Translations under genes and position numbers: made by a program | IMG/VR virus record: IMGVR_UViG_3300021976_000023 | Span: 1 to 49,714 of that record | DNA length: 49,714 nt | From: a virus | Strand: one strand, 5' to 3' | In this document: positions 15,485-23,210 of the stretch, piece by piece | Layout of the letters: each line of letters begins with the position of its first letter | How positions within the stretch are numbered: the first letter of the stretch is position 1 | The notes under the pieces: generated by a model | The model's input: only the letters and a program-made list of their open reading frames with translations | What the model was told of the DNA's origin: nothing | Database searches by the model: none

Positions 15485-15900
15485 TATTGCATTCTCCGTA
15501 GGTACTGAGCTCGCAAAAGCTCGGTGGCGACCCGCGCGGCATCGGCATTGATCTTTCGGAACATCCGCCGGAACGTGGAGTAACCCTTGAAGCGCGTTAC
15601 CGGAGAGTTCCTCGATCCCGTGCCTTCGAGCCACGGACCGTAGATCACCCGGTTGTCGTCGATGGTGACGTGGGCACCCCGCTTGACCGCGTGGATATTC
15701 GATCGGTAGTAGCCCGTCGGGTGTTTCAGCACTCGATCAAGCTCTCGTCGAATGATCTGTACGCCATGTTCTCCGACGTCAAGCTCGGCCGCACCGACGT
15801 ACTCTCTCGCTGCTCGGATCGCGCGTCCGTCGAACATGGGTCCAGAGAGATCGATACGTGTACTGATATGGCTTGATGTGAACGACATTCTTCGGGCCAT
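15484..15900 (-). CDS. Head-tail connector / neck protein (HK97 gp10-like)
   Basis: 138 residues. Basic, with the characteristic connector line TGYYRSNIHAV and VIYGPWLEGTGSRN, as in HK97 gp10-type neck proteins that sit between the portal complex and tail. The start overlaps the preceding stop by one base, and the following GTG overlaps its own stop, so the three connector genes are tightly coupled. Assignment rests on the motif and gene order. Confidence 0.75.
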   Translation of the reverse strand: MARRMSFTSSHISTRIDLSGPMFDGRAIRAAREYVGAAELDVGEHGVQIIRRELDRVLKHPTGYYRSNIHAVKRGAHVTIDDNRVIYGPWLEGTGSRNSPVTRFKGYSTFRRMFRKINADAARVATELLRAQYLRRMQ

Positions 15901-16940
15901 TAGACCGCACCTATCCGCTTGCGCCCATACTGCTGGTACAGCGCCTCACGCATCGCGCGGACCCCGCGTCCGGAAGCCTCGCGTTCGTTGTCCCCGGAAC
16001 CGACCGTGCGCCCGTAGCCGGACGTTTCCTGTAGGACTTGTGAGATGGCTGCTGCGAGCACGAATGACCGGACGGGTTCCGGAGCTTGGTTTCGCATGAT
16101 TTCAGTGGATGCGAGATGGGTAGCGGGATAGGTTCCGTACGCGCCTCGCGTGACCTGTAGAGCTCTCTGGGCGTAAATGGTGGTGCCGCTTGGGTGCGCG
16201 CCGAGCACGCTGCCGTCAACGGCTCGGCGAACCATGAGGTTGTTCCCGAAGACGTCGACGATGGTCATACGCTCGGTGTCGAGCGTGATGGTTTCATCGA
16301 CGTTGAAGATCGAACCATCGGACACCGGAACGAGCACGGTAGCCGAGCCGTTATCAACGATGGCCGTCGTGGTCTGCCCGGTTGTTGCCGAGCTCCGTGA
16401 CGTCACGAGCAGGCGTTCATCGCCGATGCGGATGAGGTCTCCGATACCGATGATCGATGCGTTTGTGATCGTGATGGTGTTCGCACTGATCGCGGCATCG
16501 GCGGCTAGTTCGTCAGCGGATTCTTCGTCCGCGTTGTAACCAAACACGCCGGTTATCGCGATAGCCCGCTGATGTGTCGCGCCACCATCGAAGGCTGACG
16601 ACGTCCCGATATTCAATTCGAGTCGCGTGAATGGCGGGCCAGTGTTGGCGGGCTCCAAAAGCACTTCGCTCGGAGAGATCGTGATTCCTCCTGATGTAAG
16701 CGACATCAGGGAAACCATCTCGTCCTCTTCGAGCCAAATTCGCCATGGGGTCGGCATGTTCCGTTCGGGCCATGGGAAATAACGTGTTGCAACGACAGGA
16801 TAGAACTTCCGGTGCAATTGCTGTTCCACTGCTCGGGAAGCTGCTTCGAGCGCACGATCAATCTGCCGATTCATTCGAGCACTTGATTTGATGTCGGTTG
16901 CGTTCATTACCTCTTCGCGTGTTGAATACCACGGTCCCAC
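15900..16940 (-). CDS. Head-tail adaptor with beta-rich insert
   Basis: 346 residues, first connector after the head genes. The N-terminal helical part (MNRQIDRALEAASRAVEQQLHR followed by FYPVVATRYFPWP) matches head completion adaptors of the gp6 type. The middle (SANTITITNASIIGIGDLIRI) is a beta-rich repeat insert with two similar passages of the form GD-x-I-x-I-x-D/E-E. The C terminus resumes the adaptor pattern (RNQAPEPVRSFVLAAAI). The insert makes it about three times longer than the HK97 protein and probably projects from the neck. Confidence 0.72.
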   Translation of the reverse strand: MGPWYSTREEVMNATDIKSSARMNRQIDRALEAASRAVEQQLHRKFYPVVATRYFPWPERNMPTPWRIWLEEDEMVSLMSLTSGGITISPSEVLLEPANTGPPFTRLELNIGTSSAFDGGATHQRAIAITGVFGYNADEESADELAADAAISANTITITNASIIGIGDLIRIGDERLLVTSRSSATTGQTTTAIVDNGSATVLVPVSDGSIFNVDETITLDTERMTIVDVFGNNLMVRRAVDGSVLGAHPSGTTIYAQRALQVTRGAYGTYPATHLASTEIMRNQAPEPVRSFVLAAAISQVLQETSGYGRTVGSGDNEREASGRGVRAMREALYQQYGRKRIGAV

Positions 16941-16979
16941 GGTGACCCCCTTTCTACATTGCGGAACTACGTTGCGGAA

Positions 16980-18707
16980 CTACGTTGCGGATGTCCAGCC
17001 ATCAAACCGACAATGCAAGACGCCCCGTACCCCATTCAATGTACCTCCGCAATTCGGGCAAGATCGTGGGGGTTGAGCCTGGTCGAACGCGATGGTCTGC
17101 CGAGCCTCCGTGATGATGGCCTGGTATTGCCGCCACCCGTGCGGGCGGGGTACCGGCAGAGCTGCATTGTCGACAACCAAAACGGATGCGTTGAACGCGA
17201 GCCCGGACGCCTGCGCAACGGTTGCCAACGGTGCGGCACTCAACGACACGTCCGCTTCGAGCGCGGCAGCGTCGGCGGTCGCCACGTCGCTCGAAGCGTA
17301 GATGTTCGGCTGCCCGTGCGAGCTCGCGCCCGCTTCGGCGGTGACAGCCGTCGGCCGGATGAGAGTGGACGAGCCGAAAGCGGTAGCGTCCGCGTGCGCG
17401 GCTTCAGCCTGCGCTGAAACGTGACCTTCCGGATCGAGTGCCGAGCCGGTAGCCGTCGCGGTCGGAGACACCGGAGCAACCCGAGTCGCGCCCGGTGGCG
17501 AGCTCGCGACACCTACGGCTGTATCAGGCGATACTCCGATACTCGGCTGTACGTCATCAGCGATCGCCGTGCCTGCCGCAGTCGAGGCATGCGAACTCGC
17601 GGACCCGCCTGGTTGCTCGGCGGTAGCCGTGGCCTGGGCCGTCGCGGGAAGCGCGTTCGGCGAAATGATCAATGCAGGCCCATGAGCAGTGGCAACCGCC
17701 GTCGCAGTCTCGGCGAGTGCCGCCGTACCGATGGTGGCTCCGAGCCCAGAAGCGACAGCCGACGCCCCGACCGACGTGGGTTTGATCATCGTGTGGGGAT
17801 CGAGCGCGAGTGCCTGCGCGTTCGCGACCCCTGAGGGAATGGCGATGCCCGGGTTTGGTAGCTGTCCGTTTCCGGTCGCTGACGCGGTCACGGCATTCGC
17901 GCGGATGGTTGTATTACTTCCGTTGGCCGTGGCGTCTGCCGTTGCCGTTTCGGCGAACGCATTGACGTGTACAGCTACAGATGCGTTGAGCGCGGAGGCT
18001 ACGCCTGACGCGGTCGGGCTCGCGGGCGCGATCTTCGTTGTGGGTTGACCTGCGACGGCCGAGCCCGCCGGGGCGTTGGCTACCGACGGCCGGACTCGCG
18101 GAGTGGCGGGGTTTGCGGTTGCGACACCGGCCGCGTTCTCCGCGTTGGCGCTGACAGGACCGACAACTAGGTTGACATGAGAAACAACCATCGATCCGTC
18201 GGTGCCAGAGTAACGACCTGCGTTGAAGCGAGCTCCGACACTCGCGATATTCCACGTCGGAGCTGTAGTGGTGCCGTACGTCGTCCACACAGCGCCGTCG
18301 GGGGACACAGCGAAGACGACATTACCCGTCGACGTGCTGTGACTGATTTTCCAGTACCTATGGTTGATCGCACTAAACGCGGCGGTAGTGACCGTGGTCT
18401 GAACGCCAGCGATTCGCTTTTCCGCTACAAGCGTTGTTTCAGTGAGAATGAACGCGCAATAATTGTTATTGTCGAAATTGTCGAGCTCGACATACATGAA
18501 GTATTGCCGACCCGTGCCCGTGACTGGTGCGATTTCAGCACTAAGAAACGAATCGGTAAAGTCGAACGCGGCATTGACAGACCAACAATGCAGATACGAA
18601 AGCGTACCCGGAATCGTTACTTGTGTTGCGGCCCGAGTAACAGTTGCGCTAGAACTGTACTGCGCATTATCGTTGAAAGTGCTGTTAAGCGACTGTGTCA
18701 ACGCCAC
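16980..18707 (-). CDS. Ala-rich repeat fibre-like protein with lectin-like head and zinc ribbon
   Basis: 575 residues in three parts. Residues 1-175 are a beta-sandwich like a concanavalin/LamG fold (YFMYVELDNFDNNNYCAF). Residues about 180-510 are around fourteen repeats of 19-22 residues, each an alternating Ala-x-Ala run, a Gly or Asn turn, a hydrophobic Ile/Val and a Pro (for example AETATADATANGSNTTIR). The C terminus is a zinc ribbon (SCPNCGG ... LHC). Such a repeat series suggests a rod or solenoid. Its place between small head genes and the adaptor suggests a capsid or neck fibre. GC-rich codons match its neighbours. Not recognised as a named family. Confidence 0.75.
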   Translation of the reverse strand: MALTQSLNSTFNDNAQYSSSATVTRAATQVTIPGTLSYLHCWSVNAAFDFTDSFLSAEIAPVTGTGRQYFMYVELDNFDNNNYCAFILTETTLVAEKRIAGVQTTVTTAAFSAINHRYWKISHSTSTGNVVFAVSPDGAVWTTYGTTTAPTWNIASVGARFNAGRYSGTDGSMVVSHVNLVVGPVSANAENAAGVATANPATPRVRPSVANAPAGSAVAGQPTTKIAPASPTASGVASALNASVAVHVNAFAETATADATANGSNTTIRANAVTASATGNGQLPNPGIAIPSGVANAQALALDPHTMIKPTSVGASAVASGLGATIGTAALAETATAVATAHGPALIISPNALPATAQATATAEQPGGSASSHASTAAGTAIADDVQPSIGVSPDTAVGVASSPPGATRVAPVSPTATATGSALDPEGHVSAQAEAAHADATAFGSSTLIRPTAVTAEAGASSHGQPNIYASSDVATADAAALEADVSLSAAPLATVAQASGLAFNASVLVVDNAALPVPRPHGWRQYQAIITEARQTIAFDQAQPPRSCPNCGGTLNGVRGVLHCRFDGWTSAT

Positions 18708-18743
18708 GACAGCACCCCCAAACGATGGCGTCTGGTAAGGAGC

Positions 18744-19226
18744 TTACGAAAGCGTGATACGCCAAATCCCGTTGGCGTTGTAGACGACGGTAAACGTCCC
18801 GTTGACGACGGAGTTTGCGCCTCCGAGGTAGTTGTAGCAAACTCCCTGGTCAGCTACCGGTGTGGTCAGAGTGTCGTCATAGACGAGGATGCCGTACACG
18901 TTCGCCAGATCGGCGGTTGTGCCCGACGCGGTGTCTGCCGCATCCCAGAACACGACGTCGGCAACGCTCACGTCGATCGCGGGGGTGGTGAGCGCGACGC
19001 CCCCCGAAGGCCACTCGGTGACCTCGGAGACCTCGTTAGAAGCCGACGCCCATTGACCGGCGTTGTAGGCACTGTTTGCGGCGGACACGTCGTTGTCGGG
19101 GGTGATGTCGTTGTCGTAAAGCGCGACTTTGAACGTGTCAGGCGTTATGGACAGATCGAAAGCAGCAGTGTTACTCAGCGCATCGGCGAGAAACTGGCGG
19201 AAGATGCGCGAATTGGCCCATGCCAT
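18744..19226 (-). CDS. Head-region structural protein, unknown
   Basis: 160 residues, rich in Ala, Asp and Thr, with a small helical start (MAWANSRIFRQFLADAL) followed by beta-type sequence (DTFKVALYDNDITPDND, VYGILVYDD). This look is shared by small virion proteins of actinophages encoded after the capsid gene. It starts two bases after the preceding stop; the longer reading to 19274 was rejected for that reason. The Ala-rich fibre-like gene follows, so it could be its partner or base. No enzyme motif is seen. Confidence 0.7.
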   Translation of the reverse strand: MAWANSRIFRQFLADALSNTAAFDLSITPDTFKVALYDNDITPDNDVSAANSAYNAGQWASASNEVSEVTEWPSGGVALTTPAIDVSVADVVFWDAADTASGTTADLANVYGILVYDDTLTTPVADQGVCYNYLGGANSVVNGTFTVVYNANGIWRITLS

Positions 19227-19228
19227 GG

Positions 19229-19540
19229 CTAACCGTCTCTCTGGGCGGTCGCGCACGGTGCGAAGACCATGCAATCCTGCCCGTCATCGCGGGTGGTGAC
19301 GATAGACATTGCCGGGCGTCCGTCATTGTCCTTGGTGACAAGTTCCGAGCCGATGTAGTCTTCCCGTTCGCGCACTTCAACTTTCGCGCGGGTGCCCTCG
19401 CGGACGAATGGAGTCATGAGACCACGCATACCGCCGCACGGGTGCAACGGTATGCGCGAGCTCGCACCCTTGACGATCAAACGACGCTCGCAATGCGAGC
19501 ACGCCCATCGGACAACCGTCGGAAGGATGGGAACGTTCAT
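19229..19540 (-). CDS. Zinc-ribbon-like small head protein
   Basis: 103 residues with CSHCERR near the N terminus and a further Cys-Gly (HPCGGMRG) about twenty residues on, compatible with a zinc ribbon. The rest is charged (EVREREDYIGSELVTKDND) with a final Cys pair. It overlaps the preceding gene by four bases. Small Cys-rich proteins of this size are common between capsid and connector genes in actinophages and are of unknown function. Confidence 0.7.
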   Translation of the reverse strand: MNVPILPTVVRWACSHCERRLIVKGASSRIPLHPCGGMRGLMTPFVREGTRAKVEVREREDYIGSELVTKDNDGRPAMSIVTTRDDGQDCMVFAPCATAQRDG

Positions 19541-19809
19541 GACTTCGAGCCGCCACCCTTCCCCGAAGAATTAGCCGAACCGGATGCGTGCGCCGTGCCT
19601 GCCTGCGCGCGCGTCTGCGTCTTCGGCTTTTCCTTGACAGGCTCGGGAGGATCGACAGGCTCGGGAGGATCGATCGCGGCGAGCTCGGGTTCCTCTTCCG
19701 GGATGTCGTGGAACGAAAAGTCCTCGGGCTTGGCCTCGATATCCGCCGCGACGCTGTGTATCGCGGGAAGATAGATCGTCGGTCCGTTTGCCTTCGTGAT
19801 CTTTGGCAT
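19537..19809 (-). CDS. Proline-rich small virion protein
   Basis: 90 residues, starting MPKITKANGPTIYLPAIHSV. The middle carries the near-exact duplication PPEPVDPPEPV, and the tail is Gly/Ser/Lys-rich. The start at 19809 uses the TGATG overlap with the preceding stop; the upstream frame to 19863 has no such signal. It looks like a small linker or decoration protein of the head. No family is recognised. Confidence 0.65.
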   Translation of the reverse strand: MPKITKANGPTIYLPAIHSVAADIEAKPEDFSFHDIPEEEPELAAIDPPEPVDPPEPVKEKPKTQTRAQAGTAHASGSANSSGKGGGSKS

Positions 19810-20327
19810 CAGATTGCCACCACCGACGCGCCCGTGTCGAGCGGGACGTACGTGAGACGCCACGCGACTGCCCCTGTACCCGGGTCGTGGTTCGACGAGA
19901 GCATGCGGAGCACGCCGGAGGGCAGCACGATCGGTCGGAACAGAAGCGGCGCGTACGTGACGCTGGGCGCCTCGGAGGCGGCAACCGGCGTGCCGCCGAT
20001 CGAAGACACCGACTGAACGGAGAGCAGATCGGTGGCGACCCCGGACGTAAGGCTGTAGATGGTCCCTACCGCGTCGTTCGTGATGACGGTAGCTCCGGAG
20101 AGGTCACCCGCCGAGCCGCTCGTAGGGGTGTGCTGAAGCTTCATCGTGAGTGAGGCAGTGTTGGCGACGATCGTCGAAACGACCCCCACGAGCGACGTCA
20201 CAACGACGAGCCCGCCAGCGACCGTGAAGAGGTTCGTGCCCGCGTTGATGACCAGTGTCCCGGTCTTCGCCACCCGGTTGCCGAGTGTGATGCCCCGAAG
20301 CTGGTCACCTTGAATGAAAACAGACAT
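19809..20327 (-). CDS. Head protein, possible capsid decoration subunit
   Basis: 172 residues, almost free of charged residues and rich in Val, Thr, Ser and Gly, with beta-strand rhythm (TGTLVINAGTNLFTVAGGLV). It follows the 20334 gene by six bases. Proteins of this composition directly after the capsid gene are often decoration or head-fibre proteins. It has similarities of composition, not clear sequence, to the 20334-20759 protein. No catalytic motif. Confidence 0.65.
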   Translation of the reverse strand: MSVFIQGDQLRGITLGNRVAKTGTLVINAGTNLFTVAGGLVVVTSLVGVVSTIVANTASLTMKLQHTPTSGSAGDLSGATVITNDAVGTIYSLTSGVATDLLSVQSVSSIGGTPVAASEAPSVTYAPLLFRPIVLPSGVLRMLSSNHDPGTGAVAWRLTYVPLDTGASVVAI

Positions 20328-20333
20328 TGGATC

Positions 20334-20759
20334 TCAACCCTTCACAGTCGAAAGGTTTTCGGGCGCGCGGGCCACGATCAGATCGTGGACAAACGCAACC
20401 ACAGTTCCAGACGCCGATGACGACACCCGAACGTGGGTGAAACCGTCAGAGAGCTCGCTCTGATGAACCGTGAACACAGCGACCGGGTAGGCGGTTGCGG
20501 TAGTGACGACGGCCGCAGTCGTTGGAGCGTTGTCGCGCACCCACGCGGTAGCGCCTACGGCACCTGAGTTCTTCGAGTAGCGGGCCAGCGTGAGCAAACT
20601 CGCCGCACCAGTACCGCCAGAGTTTTGTGCTTCCTGAAGGGTGAAGGTTTCCGCATCAGCACCGACACACACGAACGTGACGGCCGACGCTTCCTTCAGT
20701 GCCACCCACGCGGCATCCGCCGTCGGGGTGACGTTGAAGATCCTACCGAGTGCATCCAT
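20334..20759 (-). CDS. Head protein, first gene after capsid
   Basis: 141 residues starting MDALGRIFNVTPTADAAW. Beta-rich and neutral, with VTFVCVGADAETFTLQEA. The ATG at 20759 is preceded by GAAAGG, the ribosome site used repeatedly in this genome. The longer reading to 20912 overlaps the capsid gene and was rejected. Proteins of similar layout occur just after the major capsid gene in actinophages and may be decoration or head-stabilising proteins. Confidence 0.68.
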   Translation of the reverse strand: MDALGRIFNVTPTADAAWVALKEASAVTFVCVGADAETFTLQEAQNSGGTGAASLLTLARYSKNSGAVGATAWVRDNAPTTAAVVTTATAYPVAVFTVHQSELSDGFTHVRVSSSASGTVVAFVHDLIVARAPENLSTVKG

Positions 20760-20803
20760 TGCATAGTGCCTTTCTGTCGGGGGTGTAAATGCCCTACAGA
20801 ACA

Positions 20804-20837
20804 ACCGCGCGCAGGGGGTTGAGTGCCTGCGCGCGGT
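20804..20837 (-). terminator. Hairpin after the capsid gene
   Basis: Perfect 12-bp stem (ACCGCGCGCAGG with CCTGCGCGCGGT) and a 10-base loop between the capsid stop and the next ribosome site. On the leftward transcript it is followed by TTGTTCTGT, a weak T-rich tract. Partial terminators here are common and raise capsid over downstream gene expression. Confidence 0.75.
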
Positions 20838-20844
20838 GGCTCGG

Positions 20845-22251
20845 CTAGGTACGCTCGGCCAACTGCACGAACGGCGAAAGGGTCGAGCCCGCGTTCTTCG
20901 GAGTGATGGCACTCCGTAGCCACGGCGTACCGTCCAACCGCTGAATGATGCGGTAGACGGTCTCGTCTGTGTCGAACTTGAAGTGCTGCGAAGACATCGC
21001 GGACATCACCTGGCGGTCACCGATCAGGTAGTACGACAGATCGACGAAGTTGATGTCGCCGTCGTTGCCGACCGACGGGGCCTTCTCCGTGAAGATGACC
21101 GGGCGCCCGAGGATCGAGATCGGAGGGGTGTTCACGCCGTTCGACAACCAGATAGCCGAGCCTCCGGTACCGACCGACAACGCCATCGTCGCGAGCTCGG
21201 GAAGGGTGTCGATCGACGCGATCCACACCGCGCGCGAAAGCGACCCCGGCAGCATCCGCGCGTACATCTTGATGAGGTTTTCCCAATGGATGGTGCCGGC
21301 GCCCTGCCCGACTTCCTTCGCAACCTCGATCATGGCGGTTGCGTTCAGGAAACCGAGCGGCATCCCGACGCCGGATCCGTTCATGAACCCGTCATCCTCG
21401 TAGAACCCGAGGGCTTCCGGGAAGACCTGATCGATGAACGCGGCGAACGAAACGAGCGAGTCAGACAGAAGCTCGTTCGGGACTTGCGTGTACGCGGTCA
21501 GTTTCTTCGCTTCGAGAACGATCCGCGAGAAAGCCGCCTGCGACTGCTGAAGCTGGCCGCCCTCTTCTGTCCAGAACCCGACGATGCCACCGTAGACACT
21601 CGACACGTTCGACGTGGAGTCGATCGCGGGGAACGGGACGCGCAACGTGTCCATGGGGATGACGCGAGCTCGCGGGCGCACCACGCTGTTTTCGAGCGAG
21701 ACACGGAGCATCTCCGACCGGAGGGTTTCCGGGATGAGGAAACCGCCCTCGGACGGGACGGTGGAAGAGAAAGCGTTCCGCAGCTTCGCGATCTTCGCAG
21801 CGTCGGCCGCAGAGCGGTTATTGTTGTGCCAGATCAGGTGAAAGAATTCGGCCGCGTCTTCCACGACGTTGTTGATGGGGTTGCCCATGGCCCTCTTGTT
21901 GTAGAGGCCCATCTTCGCGTGGAACTTCGCTGATGCCGAGTCTTCCGCGTGGATGAGCGGAAGCATTTCCTGGTTGACATTCAGGTTGAACGGCGAAGCG
22001 CCGTCCGATTCCTGCTGCTCGCGGAGCCATGCTCCGAGCACGCGCGTAGTCTCGTCCTTGACCTGAGTCGCGATCGACATGTCATGGTCAAGAATGGTCT
22101 TCGCGTAGTTGCGGATGAAGTCCTTGAAGCCTTCCGGCTGTGCGAAAAGTGCTGTCATCTTGCTCGAATCGGCAAGCATCTCTTCGAGTCCGGCGGCGGT
22201 GTCCGGGATCGTCATCCGGTCGACGTCGTCCTTGGTAACGGTGCGCGTCAC
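20845..22251 (-). CDS. Major capsid protein (HK97 fold)
   Basis: 468 residues, builds the icosahedral head. Residues 1 to about 140 are charged and helical, a scaffold-like delta domain that the prohead protease should remove. The HK97-type body follows with SEGGFLIPETLRSEMLRV, then KKLTAYTQVPNELLSDS and ALGFYEDDGFMNGSGVGMP, all typical of the E-loop, P-domain and A-domain lines of this family. It lies right after the protease gene, overlapping it by four bases, and is followed by a hairpin. Confidence is high from motif and order. Confidence 0.95.
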   Translation of the reverse strand: MTRTVTKDDVDRMTIPDTAAGLEEMLADSSKMTALFAQPEGFKDFIRNYAKTILDHDMSIATQVKDETTRVLGAWLREQQESDGASPFNLNVNQEMLPLIHAEDSASAKFHAKMGLYNKRAMGNPINNVVEDAAEFFHLIWHNNNRSAADAAKIAKLRNAFSSTVPSEGGFLIPETLRSEMLRVSLENSVVRPRARVIPMDTLRVPFPAIDSTSNVSSVYGGIVGFWTEEGGQLQQSQAAFSRIVLEAKKLTAYTQVPNELLSDSLVSFAAFIDQVFPEALGFYEDDGFMNGSGVGMPLGFLNATAMIEVAKEVGQGAGTIHWENLIKMYARMLPGSLSRAVWIASIDTLPELATMALSVGTGGSAIWLSNGVNTPPISILGRPVIFTEKAPSVGNDGDINFVDLSYYLIGDRQVMSAMSSQHFKFDTDETVYRIIQRLDGTPWLRSAITPKNAGSTLSPFVQLAERT

Positions 22252-23207
22252 GTTAGAGCCTCTCTCAGTGCGTCCGCTAGCTCGGACAGGGTGAACGTCG
22301 ATCGGGGGGTTGGGTCAGCTTGTGGGGGGTCGGGAATCGGCACGTTCCCGGTAAGGTCACGCATCGACGTGCGGAAGTTGTCCGCGAAATCGTCGGCATC
22401 GAAGAACTCGGGCCGGAAGACCGACCGGAAGACGTCAGCGAAGGAAGCTGTATCAAGCGGGGTGTCTGGCTCGGAGATCAGCACCGGTGCGGGCTCGGGT
22501 TCGGCAACCGGAGGCACGATAGGATCGCGGTTCGTCGGTCGGAAGATCGTAGGAGCGGGAGCTACCTCACGCCGCTCGAAACGGAACGCCTTGCGCTGTT
22601 CCGCGAAGTCGTTCTTCGGTGCCTCTTTTGGTTCATCTACGTAGATACGATCCGCGAGTCCGGCGGCTACCGCTTCATCAGCGTTGTACCACGTTTCGGC
22701 GAGCATGAATGCTCGCCACTCTTCGGTTTTCATCCCGGTACGCTCGGCGTAAATGCTCGCGATGTTGTCCGACGCTTTGTCGAGCACATCAGCCTGCTTG
22801 CGCATGTCACTCGCGTTGCCCATGACCATCCCCATTCCATCATGAATCATCATGGTGGCATTCTTGGTCATGACAACTTCATCGCCTGCTTGTGCGATGA
22901 AAGAGGCAGCAGATGCGGCGAGCCCATCGACTTGCACAGTCACATGCGCGCGATGCTGCTTAATCGCGTTGTAGATCGCGATCCCATCGAACACTTCGCC
23001 GCCGGGCGAGTTCAAACGCACCGTGAAAGCGTCGGTGTCAAGACTCTGTAGTGCGCGCGCGAAATCGGCGGCAGTGATGCCCCAGTACCCGATCTCATCG
23101 TAGATGAAAATTTCGGGTGCGGAATCGTCATGGAAGACGATGCGAAAATCGCGCGGGCGGGAATCGTCACCTACAAACGCGAACGGCCAGATTTGCCGAT
23201 GCTTCAC
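22248..23207 (-). CDS. ClpP-like prohead maturation protease
   Basis: 319 residues, cuts the capsid scaffold domain. Residues about 30-205 are a ClpP/S14 serine protease: LNSPGGEVFDGIAIYNAI, catalytic Ser99 in GLAASAASF, His122 in MMIHDGMG and a following Asp. The remaining hundred residues are an acidic, proline-rich and aromatic tail (FADVFRSVFRPEFFDADDF), possibly a fused scaffold or capsid-binding segment. It begins three bases after the portal stop and overlaps the capsid gene by four bases. Confidence 0.93.
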   Translation of the reverse strand: MKHRQIWPFAFVGDDSRPRDFRIVFHDDSAPEIFIYDEIGYWGITAADFARALQSLDTDAFTVRLNSPGGEVFDGIAIYNAIKQHRAHVTVQVDGLAASAASFIAQAGDEVVMTKNATMMIHDGMGMVMGNASDMRKQADVLDKASDNIASIYAERTGMKTEEWRAFMLAETWYNADEAVAAGLADRIYVDEPKEAPKNDFAEQRKAFRFERREVAPAPTIFRPTNRDPIVPPVAEPEPAPVLISEPDTPLDTASFADVFRSVFRPEFFDADDFADNFRTSMRDLTGNVPIPDPPQADPTPRSTFTLSELADALREALT

Positions 23208-23210
23208 TCA

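Noticed and set aside
18177-19232. 351-codon plus-strand reading frame
   Set aside because: Antisense to the repeat protein and its neighbour; low-complexity Arg-rich product, no start signal or family.
20983-21933. 316-codon plus-strand reading frame
   Set aside because: It is antisense to the major capsid gene, which has strong motif support and correct operon overlaps; the frame arises from GC-rich third positions.
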